A stretch of 64,000 nucleotides of DNA from Carboxylicivirga sp. M1479 (GTDB lineage: Bacteria; Bacteroidota; Bacteroidia; Bacteroidales; Marinilabiliaceae), in NCBI RefSeq assembly GCF_007097485.1, contig NZ_VKDE01000003.1, positions 155,044 through 219,043 of the forward strand. The letters run 5' to 3'. Below the pieces are notes generated by a model. It was not told the origin of the DNA and did no database searches. It was given only the letters and a program-made list of their open reading frames with translations. Positions 37,184 through 46,591 of the stretch are shown here, piece after piece. The first letter of the stretch is position 1. Each line of letters opens with the position of its first letter. The position numbers and the translations under genes are program-made.

Positions 37184-38707
37184 ATGACAACTCGTAAAGT
37201 ACGTGTGCGCTTTGCACCAAGTCCTACCGGACCCTTACACATTGGTGGTGTTCGTACCGCTCTGTTTAACTACTTGTTTGCCAAAAAGCATGGTGGTGAT
37301 TTTATTCTTCGCATAGAAGATACCGATTCAACGCGTTTTGTAGAAGGAGCCGAGGAGTACATAAACGAGAGCATGGAGTGGTTGGGTATGCCCATCGATG
37401 AAGGTGTTAAGCAAGGTGGTGAATTTGGTCCTTACAAGCAAAGTGAGCGTCGCGAGATTTATAAGAAATATGCCGATCAACTGGTTGAAACGGGGTGGGC
37501 CTATTATGCTTTTGACACGCCAAGCGAGTTGGATGCTTTGCGCGCAAAGGCAGAAGCGGAGAAAGTGCCTTTTTCATACGACATGCATACGCGTAATGGC
37601 CTAAAAAATTCATTAGCTCTATCCGACGATGAGGTAAAACAACGTATGGATGCTGGTGAGCCTTGGGTTATCCGTTTTAAAATGCCTGAGAACACAGAGG
37701 TGCAGACGAACGATATGGTACGTGGCTCGGTAACATTTAATACTGCTACTTTAGATGATAAGGTTCTGTACAAAAGTGCCGACAACTTACCTACTTATCA
37801 TTTGGCTAATATTGTTGATGATCATTTGATGGAGATATCACACGTTATTCGTGGTGAAGAGTGGTTGCCATCGGTGCCTTTACATATATTGTTGTATCGC
37901 GGATTAGGATGGGAAGATACCATGCCGCAATTTGCTCACTTGCCATTGATTCTAAAGCCTACTGGTAAAGGTAAGTTATCGAAGCGAGATGGTGATAAGG
38001 GTGGATTCCCTGTGTTTCCATTAAACTGGCAGTTGGAAGATGGTATTGCAATGGGTTATCGCGAGAGTGGCTATTTCCCAGAGGCGGTTGTAAATTTATT
38101 AGCTCTTCTAGGATGGAATCCTGGTACTGAGCAAGAGCTTTTTTCAATGGATGAGTTGATACAGCTATTCACGATAGAGCGTGTTAATAAATCAGGAGCT
38201 CGTTTTGACCCTGATAAAGCCAAGTGGTTTAACCAACAGCACTTGATTCGTAAAGAGGATGCCGAGTTAGCTACTCTTTTTCAAGTTGAGCTTAAAGAAC
38301 GTGGTCATGAAATAGGAAATGGTTTTGTTCAAGAGGCAGTTGCCATGGTTAAGGAGCGTGTTAACTTTGTGAGTGAATTATGGGAGCAAACAGCCTTCTT
38401 TTTTGAAGCACCATCTACATACGATCCAAAAGTTGTGAAGAAACGCTGGAAAGGTGATGTTCCTGCTTTTATGACTGAGTTAACTCCAGAATTAGATAAG
38501 GTAGAGAATTGGAAAGCTGATGATATAAAGGCAACTATAGCTGCTCAAATTGAAGCCAAAGAATTAGGCTTTGGTTTGGTGATGAATGCTTTTCGACTTG
38601 CTCTTGTCGGAGGTGGATTTGGCCCCGATCTTATGACTATTGCAGAAATGATTGGTAGAGAAGAAACCATACAGCGTGTAAAAGCAGCCGTTGAGAATAT
38701 AGGGTAA
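37184..38707 (+). CDS. gltX: Glutamyl-tRNA synthetase
   Basis: 507 residues, normal length. Charges tRNA-Glu with glutamate in the cytoplasm. Class I signature [11 protein letters not shown] (HIGG at 19-22), [12 protein letters not shown], and the KLSKR motif at 264-268 ([20 protein letters not shown]). The anticodon-binding helical domain follows ([14 protein letters not shown]). An insert [11 protein letters not shown] after the KLSKR motif is usual in Bacteroidota GluRS. Single gene with an exact -7 element upstream and a terminator downstream. A separate glnS lies 2 kb away on the other strand, so Gln-tRNA is made directly. Confidence 0.97.
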   Translation: MTTRKVRVRFAPSPTGPLHIGGVRTALFNYLFAKKHGGDFILRIEDTDSTRFVEGAEEYINESMEWLGMPIDEGVKQGGEFGPYKQSERREIYKKYADQLVETGWAYYAFDTPSELDALRAKAEAEKVPFSYDMHTRNGLKNSLALSDDEVKQRMDAGEPWVIRFKMPENTEVQTNDMVRGSVTFNTATLDDKVLYKSADNLPTYHLANIVDDHLMEISHVIRGEEWLPSVPLHILLYRGLGWEDTMPQFAHLPLILKPTGKGKLSKRDGDKGGFPVFPLNWQLEDGIAMGYRESGYFPEAVVNLLALLGWNPGTEQELFSMDELIQLFTIERVNKSGARFDPDKAKWFNQQHLIRKEDAELATLFQVELKERGHEIGNGFVQEAVAMVKERVNFVSELWEQTAFFFEAPSTYDPKVVKKRWKGDVPAFMTELTPELDKVENWKADDIKATIAAQIEAKELGFGLVMNAFRLALVGGGFGPDLMTIAEMIGREETIQRVKAAVENIG

Positions 38708-38728
38708 ACGATCATAAAAATTTTTTAG

Positions 38729-38779
38729 AGCTGTTTGATGATGCAATTTGTGTAATATTGTATATCAAACAGCTTTTTT
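38729..38779 (+). terminator. Terminator of gltX reaching the next start codon
   Basis: AGCTGTTTGAT (38729-38739) pairs with ATCAAACAGCT (38764-38774), followed by TTTTTT. The ATG of the glycosyltransferase gene begins directly after the T-run at 38780. Confidence 0.85.
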
Positions 38780-39769
38780 ATGTCACAGAATTATCAAGAT
38801 AAGCAGCCACTGGTGTCGGTAATAATTCCCGTGTATAATGCAGAGTTATATGTTGGGGATTGTCTAAAATCGCTTATTAGTCAAACGTATAATAATCTTG
38901 AGATTATTGTTGTAGATGATGGCTCAACAGATGACAGTCTTCGAATTATAGAGTCAATTGACGACAAGCGGATAAAAGTCATTAAAGTGAATCATAAGGG
39001 TGCGGAAGCTGCACGTAATATTGCATTTAAACAGTCGACAGGTGAATTTATTCAATTCTTAGATGCAGATGATTTACTGTCCTCTCAAAAAATAGAGGCG
39101 CAGGTTAAATTAATTTCACAGAGCTCAAACTCAGCATCTATTTGTTCTACAATTCACTTTTATGAGGGAATCAATAAGAAGTTTTGCAACGATTCATATT
39201 TATTTTCTACCAGCAAACCAGTGGAGTTGTTTACGGCAATATGGGGAGCACAAGGTTTTATTGGAATGATACCTTGCCATGCCTGGTTGCTTAATCGATC
39301 GTTAATAGAACAATATGGACTGTGGAATGAGAAGCTGTGTAAAGATGCAGATGGTGAGTTTTTTGCACGAGTGTGTTTAAATGCTTCTGAAATTATTCTG
39401 GCCAAGAATGTACATTGTTATTATCGCCATTTTGTAAACGGACACAATCAATCGGCCAAAATGGGTAAGAAGCAGTTCTTAAGCAACCTAAGAAGTACGG
39501 AGTTAAAGCAGAAATACCTATTTGAAAAAAGTGATTCAAAAGAAGCCAGGCTGGCCATAGCAACGCAATATAAGTTTTATGCAATGGCTTATTATCCAAT
39601 GCATCGAAAGTTGAGTTCTGAGGCCATGAAGCGCTGTGTTGAAAATGGCGGAAGCGATTTTTTGTATGGTGTAAGTGGTCGGTTTGTAGGTGCCATATCT
39701 AAGTTATTTGGGTGGAAAGCGGCCAGATTTATGGCATACTATAAGGGAAGAATTATGGCTGCTTTTTAA
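38780..39769 (+). CDS. Family 2 glycosyltransferase
   Basis: 329 residues. GT-A fold start VSVIIPVYNAELYVGDCLKSL, nucleotide-binding VVDDGSTDDSL, and the FLDADD metal-binding motif at about 94-99. No signal peptide and no membrane segment, so a cytoplasmic enzyme adding a sugar from a nucleotide donor to a polysaccharide or lipid acceptor. ATG 38780 is the only start that keeps the first strand intact, yet it sits directly on the gltX terminator T-run, leaving no room for a leader; expression may depend on read-through. Its 3' end overlaps the convergent GT2 gene by 17 nt. Confidence 0.9.
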   Translation: MSQNYQDKQPLVSVIIPVYNAELYVGDCLKSLISQTYNNLEIIVVDDGSTDDSLRIIESIDDKRIKVIKVNHKGAEAARNIAFKQSTGEFIQFLDADDLLSSQKIEAQVKLISQSSNSASICSTIHFYEGINKKFCNDSYLFSTSKPVELFTAIWGAQGFIGMIPCHAWLLNRSLIEQYGLWNEKLCKDADGEFFARVCLNASEIILAKNVHCYYRHFVNGHNQSAKMGKKQFLSNLRSTELKQKYLFEKSDSKEARLAIATQYKFYAMAYYPMHRKLSSEAMKRCVENGGSDFLYGVSGRFVGAISKLFGWKAARFMAYYKGRIMAAF

Positions 39770-40703
39770 AAGCGGATAAAAGGTATTTTAAGACGCTTAA
39801 CATCGTTTCTGTCGTTTTAAATCCACATAGTTTAAAACTTAAGGCATATAATTTCTCTTTTACTGTTGATGTTGGAGGCGCTGAAATATTTAGTTGTAGT
39901 CTATACATATTCGCCATATTTAAATCATAATGGGCCAATCCGCGTATGTATGAAAAAATGTGGGCATCGAACTTTGTTTTGTTTAAGTGGTAAAACTCAG
40001 GTTGATTGACTTGTAGATATTGGCTTAACTTTAGTCTTACCTCTATATAGCCTTTATATTTGTTAGCTTTATCGCCTTTGTTAATCGAACCTGTGCTTCT
40101 TTCTCGTATAATGGTTAAAGGTTCATCATCAACAATCACCTTATCATTTATTTGAACGAGCTGAAACATGAAGTCTGTTTCTTCGCTAAATGGCAAACTA
40201 TCATCCTGCAACACTGTTTTGTTAATTGTTTTGGCATTGTATAAGTTGGAACAAGTATTGCCAAGCCATTGGAAATATAAACTATAGATTAAATGTTTAT
40301 TGCTAACCGGATGTGTGTAGGTTTCGCCATCTGTTTTTTGAGATATACAGCTCCCTGCAACAAATGCTGCATTATCGACCGATTTTTCTAATTGATGCTC
40401 TATTTTATTGGGAAATAGGAGGTCGTCTGCATCTAAAAATTGTATCCATTCACCCCTTGCATGTTTTATGCCTTTATTTCTGGCAGCAGCAGGACCTTGC
40501 TTTGATTCTTTAAGTAAAGTAATGTGAGGATAAGCCTTTTGAAAAGCTGAAATAATGGAAATGGTCTTGTCGTCACAGTTATTATCGATGCAGATTATCT
40601 CGATATTACTGTGTGTTTGATTTAAACAGGAGTTTAAACAGTCTTCAATATATAATTCCACATTATAGCATGGAATAATTACTGATACAAGTGGCTTATC
40701 CAT
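39753..40703 (-). CDS. Family 2 glycosyltransferase (convergent)
   Basis: About 316 residues from ATG 40703 (MDKPLVSVIIPCYNVELYIE). The frame is open to 40751, but that start lies in the terminator hairpin at 40735-40770, so the downstream ATG is preferred. Motifs: ICIDNNCDDKT, then GPAAARNKGIKHARGEW and IQFLDADDLLFP. It is the same subfamily as the neighbour and the two converge, probably an inverted duplication. Cytoplasmic; acceptor unknown. Confidence 0.9.
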   Translation of the reverse strand: MDKPLVSVIIPCYNVELYIEDCLNSCLNQTHSNIEIICIDNNCDDKTISIISAFQKAYPHITLLKESKQGPAAARNKGIKHARGEWIQFLDADDLLFPNKIEHQLEKSVDNAAFVAGSCISQKTDGETYTHPVSNKHLIYSLYFQWLGNTCSNLYNAKTINKTVLQDDSLPFSEETDFMFQLVQINDKVIVDDEPLTIIRERSTGSINKGDKANKYKGYIEVRLKLSQYLQVNQPEFYHLNKTKFDAHIFSYIRGLAHYDLNMANMYRLQLNISAPPTSTVKEKLYALSFKLCGFKTTETMLSVLKYLLSAFKKQP

Positions 40704-40734
40704 AATATTTGCTTTGATGCGCGATGGTATATTG

Positions 40735-40770
40735 AAAAAATCCCGCATCATAACAGGTGCGGGATTTTTT
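40735..40770 (-). terminator. Terminator of glnS (usable in both directions)
   Basis: TCCCGCA (40741-40747) and TGCGGGA (40758-40764) flanked by AAAAAA on one side and TTTTTT on the other. It lies just past the glnS stop on the minus strand. Confidence 0.85.
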
Positions 40771-40793
40771 AGTCATGTATTTTAAGCTTTAGA

Positions 40794-42506
40794 CTACTTC
40801 TTTTTCTTAGCCCAAGAGTCTTTCAATGTTACGGTGCGGTTAAATATTACCTGATCACCAGTCGTGTCCTTATCTACACAGAAATAACCCAAGCGTTGAA
40901 ATTGGTAACGGTCAATGCCATCATCAAAATTGGCGCTCGCATCTTTGTAGTTAGGCTCAATAAAGCCCGTATTAATAATCGATAATGAGCTAGGATTTAA
41001 GAACTCAAGAAAATCTTTGTCCTTATGTCCATCAGGTGCTTCGTCCATAAATAAACGATCGTATTGTTTTACCTGTACTGTTTTGGCATGCTCAATACTA
41101 ACCCAGTGAAGAGTACCTTTGACCTTGCGGTTACTACCTTCCATGCCACTTTTTGTGTCAGGGTCGTAGGTACAGTAAATTTCTGATATTTCACCGTTCT
41201 CATCTTTCTTAATGTCTTCACATTTTACAATGTAGGCGTTCTTAAGGCGCACCTCACGTCCCACATCCATACGGAAGAACTTGCGTGGTGCATTCTCCAT
41301 AAAGTCATCACGTTCAATGTAAATTTCGCGACTAAATGGTAATTTACGGCTACCCATGCTTTCGTCCTCTGGGTTGTTAATGGCTTCCATCCATTCAACC
41401 TGCCCCTCCGGGAAGTTCGTGATGATTACCTTAACAGGATTCAATACAGCATATACACGCGGAGCACGTTTATTTAAATCTTCACGAACGCAGTGCTCAA
41501 GTAAAGCCACATCAATAACGTTTTCACGTTTGGCAACACCTATCTGGTCGGCAAACTTGCGAATCGACTCAGGTGTGTAACCTCTGCGACGATAACCTGA
41601 TATGGTTGGCATGCGTGGGTCGTCCCATCCTGCTACATAATCCTGCTCCACCAATTGAAGTAACTTACGCTTACTCATCACGGTGTAGTTGAGGTTTAAG
41701 CGGGCAAATTCAATCTGACGAGGACGAGCTAGTTCTTTGAGTTCTGGTTGGAATTCCAATATCTGCTCCAAAAACCAGTTGTATAAAGGTCGGTGTACCT
41801 CAAATTCAAGTGTACAAACCGAGTGAGTAATACCTTCTTTAAAATCACCTTGTCCGTGAGCAAAATCGTACATTGGATAAATGCACCATTCGTTACCTGT
41901 ACGGTGATGATGAGCATGAATAATACGGTACATCAAAGGATCGCGCAGGTGCATGTTAGGCGACGCCATATCAATTTTAGCACGCAATACACGTTCTCCA
42001 TTTTGAAACTCACCCTTACGCATGCGCTCAAATAAGTCCAAGTTTTCTTCAGCGCTGCGGTTACGAAACGGACTTTCCTGTCCTGGAGTGGTTGGTGTAC
42101 CTTTTTGTGAAGCTATTTCTTCAGCACTTTGGTCATCAACATAGGCTTTACCGTTTTTAATAAATAAAACAGCCCATTGATATAATTGCTCAAAATAGTC
42201 TGAGGTAAACTTAGGTTCATCTTTCCACTGAAAACCTAACCAATTTACATCTTCCTTTATCGAATCAACATATTCTGTATCTTCTTTGGTAGGGTTAGTG
42301 TCATCAAAACGCAGGTTGGTACCTCCATTGTAATGTTTTCCAAGGCCAAAGTTCAGGCAGATGGATTTAGCATGTCCAATATGTAAATATCCATTTGGTT
42401 CTGGAGGGAAGCGTGTTAATACAGCACCGCCGTTTTTATTTTCACTTAAATCCTTATCAATCTCCTGATGAATGAAATTCGTTTTTGGCGTTTCGTTCAA
42501 TTCCAT
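40794..42506 (-). CDS. glnS: Glutaminyl-tRNA synthetase
   Basis: About 570 residues from ATG 42506 ([17 protein letters not shown]). A longer frame to 42569 is rejected because it crosses the -7 element at 42567-42574. Class I motifs: [16 protein letters not shown] and [12 protein letters not shown] (KMSKS equivalent); the tRNA-binding [11 protein letters not shown] and two C-terminal beta-barrels ([31 protein letters not shown]) complete the enzyme. It attaches glutamine to tRNA-Gln. The gene is divergent from folB. Strong identification. Confidence 0.97.
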   Translation of the reverse strand: MELNETPKTNFIHQEIDKDLSENKNGGAVLTRFPPEPNGYLHIGHAKSICLNFGLGKHYNGGTNLRFDDTNPTKEDTEYVDSIKEDVNWLGFQWKDEPKFTSDYFEQLYQWAVLFIKNGKAYVDDQSAEEIASQKGTPTTPGQESPFRNRSAEENLDLFERMRKGEFQNGERVLRAKIDMASPNMHLRDPLMYRIIHAHHHRTGNEWCIYPMYDFAHGQGDFKEGITHSVCTLEFEVHRPLYNWFLEQILEFQPELKELARPRQIEFARLNLNYTVMSKRKLLQLVEQDYVAGWDDPRMPTISGYRRRGYTPESIRKFADQIGVAKRENVIDVALLEHCVREDLNKRAPRVYAVLNPVKVIITNFPEGQVEWMEAINNPEDESMGSRKLPFSREIYIERDDFMENAPRKFFRMDVGREVRLKNAYIVKCEDIKKDENGEISEIYCTYDPDTKSGMEGSNRKVKGTLHWVSIEHAKTVQVKQYDRLFMDEAPDGHKDKDFLEFLNPSSLSIINTGFIEPNYKDASANFDDGIDRYQFQRLGYFCVDKDTTGDQVIFNRTVTLKDSWAKKKK

Positions 42507-42566
42507 CTGCTTTAATATTATATCTTTATTGTACTTACTTTTTTTAGGATGTGTGCACATCAAGTA

Positions 42567-42574
42567 CAAAAGTA
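42567..42574 (-). promoter_or_regulatory. -7 promoter element of glnS
   Basis: On the minus strand this reads TACTTTTG, an exact TAnnTTTG match, about 60 nt before the chosen glnS start. No TTG at the ideal -33 distance. Confidence 0.45.
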
Positions 42575-42618
42575 AGTGTTTTTCGACTTAAAAATCTGAT
42601 GATTCAGTGATAAAAGAT

Positions 42619-42626
42619 TAATTTCG
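42619..42626 (+). promoter_or_regulatory. Putative -7 promoter element of folB
   Basis: TAATTTCG, one base from TAnnTTTG, 19 nt before the folB ATG and divergent from the glnS promoter. Confidence 0.35.
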
Positions 42627-42645
42627 CCAAAAAAACAATTAAGTG

Positions 42646-43014
42646 ATGGACCAAAAGCAAATGGTAGGCGTGATTGAGCTAGAAGAAATGGAATTTTATG
42701 CTTATCACGGATGTTTTAAAGAGGAGCAGGTTGTGGGTAATCGTTTTTTGGTAAAAGTGACACTGGAAACGGATTGTACAGTGGCGGCTGAAACCGATGA
42801 TATTAGTGATGCCTTAAATTATGTGAGCGTATATGAAATAGTGCGTGAGCAAATAATGCAAACCTCACATTTGTTGGAGCATTTAAATAAGCGTATCATC
42901 GATGGTATTTACCAAAAGTTCCCTGAGTTGTTAAAAGCTACGGTAAAAGTATCAAAGATGAACCCTCCTATGGGTGGTCAGATGAAATGTGTGAGTGTAA
43001 CGTTTAGCCGATAA
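42646..43014 (+). CDS. folB: Dihydroneopterin aldolase
   Basis: 122 residues from ATG 42646; a GTG at 42643 is immediately upstream. Cleaves dihydroneopterin to hydroxymethyl-dihydropterin and glycolaldehyde in folate synthesis. Family motifs: IELEEMEFYAYHGCFKEE at the N terminus (the YHG pocket), NYVSVYEIVREQI, and the C-terminal KMNPPMGGQMKCVSV. Length is normal for the tunnelling fold. The CWC gene starts 1 nt after its stop, so they share a transcript. Confidence 0.93.
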   Translation: MDQKQMVGVIELEEMEFYAYHGCFKEEQVVGNRFLVKVTLETDCTVAAETDDISDALNYVSVYEIVREQIMQTSHLLEHLNKRIIDGIYQKFPELLKATVKVSKMNPPMGGQMKCVSVTFSR

Positions 43015-43015
43015 A

Positions 43016-43210
43016 ATGGAAGTAGTAGGTGTCATTACAAAAGAGTGTCCTCGGTGCGGAACAGCGTTTTTTTGCCATTCAAATGCAAAAACACCCTGTT
43101 GGTGTATGGATTATTCAATAAATTCTGAAAATCTTAAAGTGTTGGGAGAGAAATACAATGGTTGTATTTGTCCCGATTGCTTGAAATTATATGGGCAAAA
43201 GAAGAAATAA
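43016..43210 (+). CDS. Cysteine-rich CWC family small protein
   Basis: 64 residues with eight cysteines: CPRCGTAFFCH, CWCMDYS and CICPDCLKLYG, the spacing of the CWC family, likely a zinc-binding protein. No signal peptide. Function unknown. It starts 1 nt after the folB stop and is followed directly by the tRNA-Cys gene. Confidence 0.85.
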   Translation: MEVVGVITKECPRCGTAFFCHSNAKTPCWCMDYSINSENLKVLGEKYNGCICPDCLKLYGQKKK

Positions 43211-43214
43211 AAAT

Positions 43215-43245
43215 TTGCTCAGCAATAAATTTATTGCTTATTTTG
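43215..43245 (+). promoter_or_regulatory. Putative tRNA-Cys promoter containing an 18-bp palindrome
   Basis: TTG (43215-43217) and TTATTTTG (43238-43245; one base off TAnnTTTG) with a 20-bp spacer. The spacer is almost entirely the perfect palindrome AGCAATAAATTTATTGCT (43221-43238). Transcription would begin about 10 nt before the tRNA. Confidence 0.4.
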
Positions 43246-43261
43246 CATCCCGAAAGACAAT

Positions 43262-43332
43262 GGTTCCTTGGCCGAGCGGTTAGGCACTGGTCTGCAAAAC
43301 CAGGTACGGCGGTTCGAGTCCGCCAGGAACCT
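43262..43332 (+). tRNA. tRNA-Cys (GCA anticodon)
   Basis: 71-nt cloverleaf. Acceptor GGTTCCT pairs with AGGAACC (43325-43331), discriminator base U (43332) as expected for tRNA-Cys. D-loop GCCGAGCGGTTAGGC. Anticodon stem CTGGT/ACCAG around CTGCAAA, with GCA at 43294-43296. T-arm GGCGG-TTCGAGT-CCGCC. CCA is not encoded. Confidence 0.97.
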
Positions 43333-43338
43333 CTCTTC

Positions 43339-43376
43339 AAAAAGGTGATTTTCGTCAAACGAAAATCACCTTTTTT
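43339..43376 (+). terminator. Terminator after tRNA-Cys
   Basis: AAAAGGTGATTTTCG pairs with CGAAAATCACCTTTT around a TCAAA loop, then further T. The A-run before the stem means it can also terminate the minus-strand BCCT gene. Confidence 0.9.
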
Positions 43377-43400
43377 ATTTGCTACAATTCTTAATCATTT

Positions 43401-44954
43401 TTATTTTTTTCGGTAGTGCTCATCGTAATAGGAGTTGAGCGATTTGTAAAAGCTAAAACACAACACGATTAATAGCAGAGCAAATGGCAAGCCCGTTAAT
43501 ATCGATGCCGTTTGTAGGGCTGTTAAGCCGCCTCCAATTAATAAAATACCCGCAACTGTTCCTTCCATCGAAGCCCAAAATACCTTTTGTCCCACGGGGG
43601 CATCATGTCGTCCTCCAGAAGTGAGCATGTCAACCACCATGGAGCCAGAGTCGGATGAAGTGATAAAGAAACTAGCTACAATAATAACTGCTAACAATGA
43701 TGAAAGAAAGGAGTAGGGGTATTGTTCCAGCAGTTTATAAATGGCCGTAGCAACATTATCATTGACTGCTTCTGTAATAACTGTATTGCCCATAAGTTCC
43801 TGGTACAGAGCGCTACCGCCAAAAACAGACATCCATATAAAAGTTAATAGGGTTGGTACTAGCAATACTCCCAAAATAAACTCTTTTATCGTGCGCCCTT
43901 TGGAAATACGAGCTATAAAAATACCAACGAAAGGTGACCAGGCTATCCACCATGCCCAATAGAACACGGTCCATGAGTTTTGCCAGTGCTTCACTTCTTT
44001 AACGCCTTTGTAGGATTCGGTCCAGAAACTCAATTCGAAAAACTCGTTAAGGTAATGGCCAATGTTTTGGACAAATGACTTAAAAATAAAAACGGTAGGG
44101 CCTACTACAATTACAAATAAGAGCAGTATCAGAGCAAAGCTCATGTTCCATTCACTTAATCGTCGTATGCCTTTATCTAAGCCCAATACTAACGATAAAG
44201 TTGCCATTAGTGTAATGACTACTATTAACACGATTTGAACGGTTGTCGTCAGTTCAAAGTTAAACAGGTAGCTAAGTCCTGCATTTACCTGTTGAACACC
44301 AAAGCCCAAGGAAGTAGCTAATCCAAAAATGGTGGCAATTACCGATATAATATCTATGGTGTCGCCAATGGGTCCATAAATTTTATTCCCAAGGAGAGGG
44401 TGGAAAATAGAGCGGATGGTTAGTGGTAGTTTTTTGTTGAACGTAAAAAAAGCCAAGGCAACACCAACTATGGCATAAATGGCCCAGGCATGTACGCCCC
44501 AGTGAAGAAAGGTTATGCCCATTGCTGTTTTTGCTGACTCTGCTTTATCAGAATTATCAATTAAAGGGTTTCCATTAAAATGGAAAATAGGTTCCGCAAC
44601 ACTCCAAAAAAGTAAACCGATGCCCATGCCCGCACTAAAAAGCATGGCAAACCAGCCTTTATTTGAGAAGTCGGGCTTAGCATCTTTACCTCCTAATCGA
44701 ATTTTACCAAACTTACTAAAGCCTAAAAACAAGGCAAATAATAAGAGAACATTCACCACCAATATAAAGAACCAACCTACATTATTGGCTACCGCTGTTT
44801 GTATCTGTGAAAAATATTTCTCCATTGGCTTGCCTACCAGTAAGGTAGTTATCACCAAGACTGAAATCACTAATAATGATGTAATAAATACTGGTCCATT
44901 GGCTTTTATGCCTAAGAATGTTTTTCTATCGCTTCTTTTATATCCTTGATCCAT
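43401..44954 (-). CDS. BCCT family betaine/choline/carnitine transporter
   Basis: 517 residues, 12 predicted membrane helices. Family signatures: MGIGLLFWSVAEPIFHF, the GVHAWAIYAIVGVALAFF helix, TVFYWAWWIAWSPFVGIF (the aromatic substrate box), then ISKGRTIKEFILG and FFITSSDSGSMVVDML. It moves a trimethylammonium compatible solute across the inner membrane with Na+ or H+. N- and C-terminal tails are short, so no long osmosensory domain is visible. It lies 11 nt after the porin gene on the same strand, probably co-transcribed. Confidence 0.94.
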   Translation of the reverse strand: MDQGYKRSDRKTFLGIKANGPVFITSLLVISVLVITTLLVGKPMEKYFSQIQTAVANNVGWFFILVVNVLLLFALFLGFSKFGKIRLGGKDAKPDFSNKGWFAMLFSAGMGIGLLFWSVAEPIFHFNGNPLIDNSDKAESAKTAMGITFLHWGVHAWAIYAIVGVALAFFTFNKKLPLTIRSIFHPLLGNKIYGPIGDTIDIISVIATIFGLATSLGFGVQQVNAGLSYLFNFELTTTVQIVLIVVITLMATLSLVLGLDKGIRRLSEWNMSFALILLLFVIVVGPTVFIFKSFVQNIGHYLNEFFELSFWTESYKGVKEVKHWQNSWTVFYWAWWIAWSPFVGIFIARISKGRTIKEFILGVLLVPTLLTFIWMSVFGGSALYQELMGNTVITEAVNDNVATAIYKLLEQYPYSFLSSLLAVIIVASFFITSSDSGSMVVDMLTSGGRHDAPVGQKVFWASMEGTVAGILLIGGGLTALQTASILTGLPFALLLIVLCFSFYKSLNSYYDEHYRKK

Positions 44955-44965
44955 CGTTGTATATC

Positions 44966-46120
44966 TTAAAAATAGTAACCAATATTTATATTAAATCGCA
45001 TATGCCATTGGGCATTGTCTGTACCTTCGGCAAAAGCATTGGACCATTCTGGCCCTAACCAGGAATGGTTCTTTCCCCAAGCTGAGTCAATGTATGTATA
45101 TATTGGGCCAGTTGCTATCATGCATCCTAATACATTCATGTACGAATCATTAAACCCATTCTTTGTTTTTCTAAACCACGAAAAATCATTGTACAATAGT
45201 ATTTGATCAATCAAACTACTCTTTATAGGTAGTTGGTAGGAAACGGAAGAGCTTAATACTTGCCCCTTAGCTGCTACTTTATAAGAAGATCCGTATGCTG
45301 CCATTTCAATGATGTCTTTGTATTGTGCTGAGTCATTGGGATTTTTGTTAAATGTGATAGCTTGTAGTTTCAGTCCCCACCTTTTACCATTATAACGATA
45401 GCCCAATGCTGAAGCTGAATGACTGCCCATTTCGCTCGTGATGATGTTGTATAAACCACCGTACATGGCTGAAATTTCTATGCTAGAGTATTTCTGCTCC
45501 CCGATGTTATAACTGAGTTTAATGTTTCCCTGATTAACTTCTTTGTTTCTTCCTGCTACATCGTATGAATAACGGTTGGGCGAAATAGCCGATGCGTTAT
45601 CGAAATTGAGTTCTTCGGCATTTTTATAGAAAGCTGCATGTAGCTGTAGCTGATCAAATGATTTTATCCATTTTATTCCCATATCATGGTCGTCTTCTAA
45701 ACCAACATAGTAGGCTATGCTGAAGAACCAATTATTTGAATTGTAGGGTTGTAAACCAAAGGGTACCTGTTGCAGTCCCAATTGGATAGATGATTGTTGA
45801 TTGTGTATATATTCTATCCAACCTTGCTTAAGCATATGGCCACCAAAACTTGGTGAGTAGAAGCGATATTCAGCATTAAAACCTAGTTTTTGATAACTGC
45901 CACTGGCATTGAGCCTAAAAACATCATAGCCAAAATCGCCACCTCGTGTCACCTGTTCATCTTTCCAATCTGATAAATTGTAATTAAAGCGAATAGCTCC
46001 ACCCAGCTTAAGTTTTGGTGAAGTGTCACCTTGAGAAATAGCAGTGAGCGAGGGGAAAATAAGTAACACTATTATTCCAAGCAGTTTGTTAAGTGTCATA
46101 TTTATGTTTTTCGTGATCAT
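44966..46120 (-). CDS. Outer-membrane porin-like beta-barrel protein
   Basis: About 384 residues from ATG 46120; ATG 46141 and 46099 are alternatives. A signal peptide (LNKLLGIIVLLIFPSLTAIS) leads to a barrel of short alternating strands (GGAIRFNYNLSDWKD, GFNAEYRFYSPSFGG, IQLGLQQVPFGLQPY) ending in a terminal aromatic (MRFNINIGYYF), as in phosphate-selective-type porins. About 16 strands are expected. Being 11 nt upstream of the BCCT gene suggests it lets the same osmolyte through the outer membrane (inference). Confidence 0.8.
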   Translation of the reverse strand: MITKNINMTLNKLLGIIVLLIFPSLTAISQGDTSPKLKLGGAIRFNYNLSDWKDEQVTRGGDFGYDVFRLNASGSYQKLGFNAEYRFYSPSFGGHMLKQGWIEYIHNQQSSIQLGLQQVPFGLQPYNSNNWFFSIAYYVGLEDDHDMGIKWIKSFDQLQLHAAFYKNAEELNFDNASAISPNRYSYDVAGRNKEVNQGNIKLSYNIGEQKYSSIEISAMYGGLYNIITSEMGSHSASALGYRYNGKRWGLKLQAITFNKNPNDSAQYKDIIEMAAYGSSYKVAAKGQVLSSSVSYQLPIKSSLIDQILLYNDFSWFRKTKNGFNDSYMNVLGCMIATGPIYTYIDSAWGKNHSWLGPEWSNAFAEGTDNAQWHMRFNINIGYYF

Positions 46121-46507
46121 TGCTATCAAAAAGGAGTGCACAGATGCAAAAGAGCAAAGAATGAAAACCAGATTTGATGAGTAAGTTTTCTGTTAGTAGC
46201 AACGAATTATATAAAGATGAATACAACGGGGATTAAACACAAGTTTATTTAGGTTTTATTTTTGTTATCTACTTGATATGTGTTGGATAATTCTTGGCAA
46301 GGTGCATAGTGGTCTCATTTTGGAAGTACCGTATAATGAAAGTAAACATGTAGTTATACGATGAAAGACTGACCTTGTTCTCTATTATTTATAACAACCA
46401 CCGCAACAACATAATTCAATACGTAATATTTTAGTGTTTATTTGAGCTTGCTTGTAATAAAAACACCTTAATATCTATCAATTTTAATCTTGTTGTTTTA
46501 ACTGAAT
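46121..46507. other. Divergent intergenic region
   Basis: About 390 bp between the porin gene and the sigma factor promoter. CGTATAA (46330-46336) and TTATACG (46354-46360) form an inverted repeat that could be an operator. Otherwise AT-rich with no coding potential. Confidence 0.4.
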
Positions 46508-46537
46508 TTGTAATACTCCTTAAAAAAACTATTTTTG
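46508..46537 (+). promoter_or_regulatory. Consensus Bacteroidota promoter of the second ECF sigma gene
   Basis: TTG (46508-46510), exactly 19 bp, TATTTTTG (46530-46537): a perfect match to the -33/-7 consensus. Transcription would start near 46543, downstream of the TTG codon at 46535 that opens the longest frame. Confidence 0.65.
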
Positions 46538-46591
46538 ACGCACCGCATCATCGTTTTAGAATGCGGTAGGCTTGGGGAAAATTGTAGCTAT

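Noticed and set aside
42507..42569. Longer N terminus of glnS
   Set aside because: The extra 21 residues would cross an exact TAnnTTTG promoter element and are unlike GlnRS N termini.
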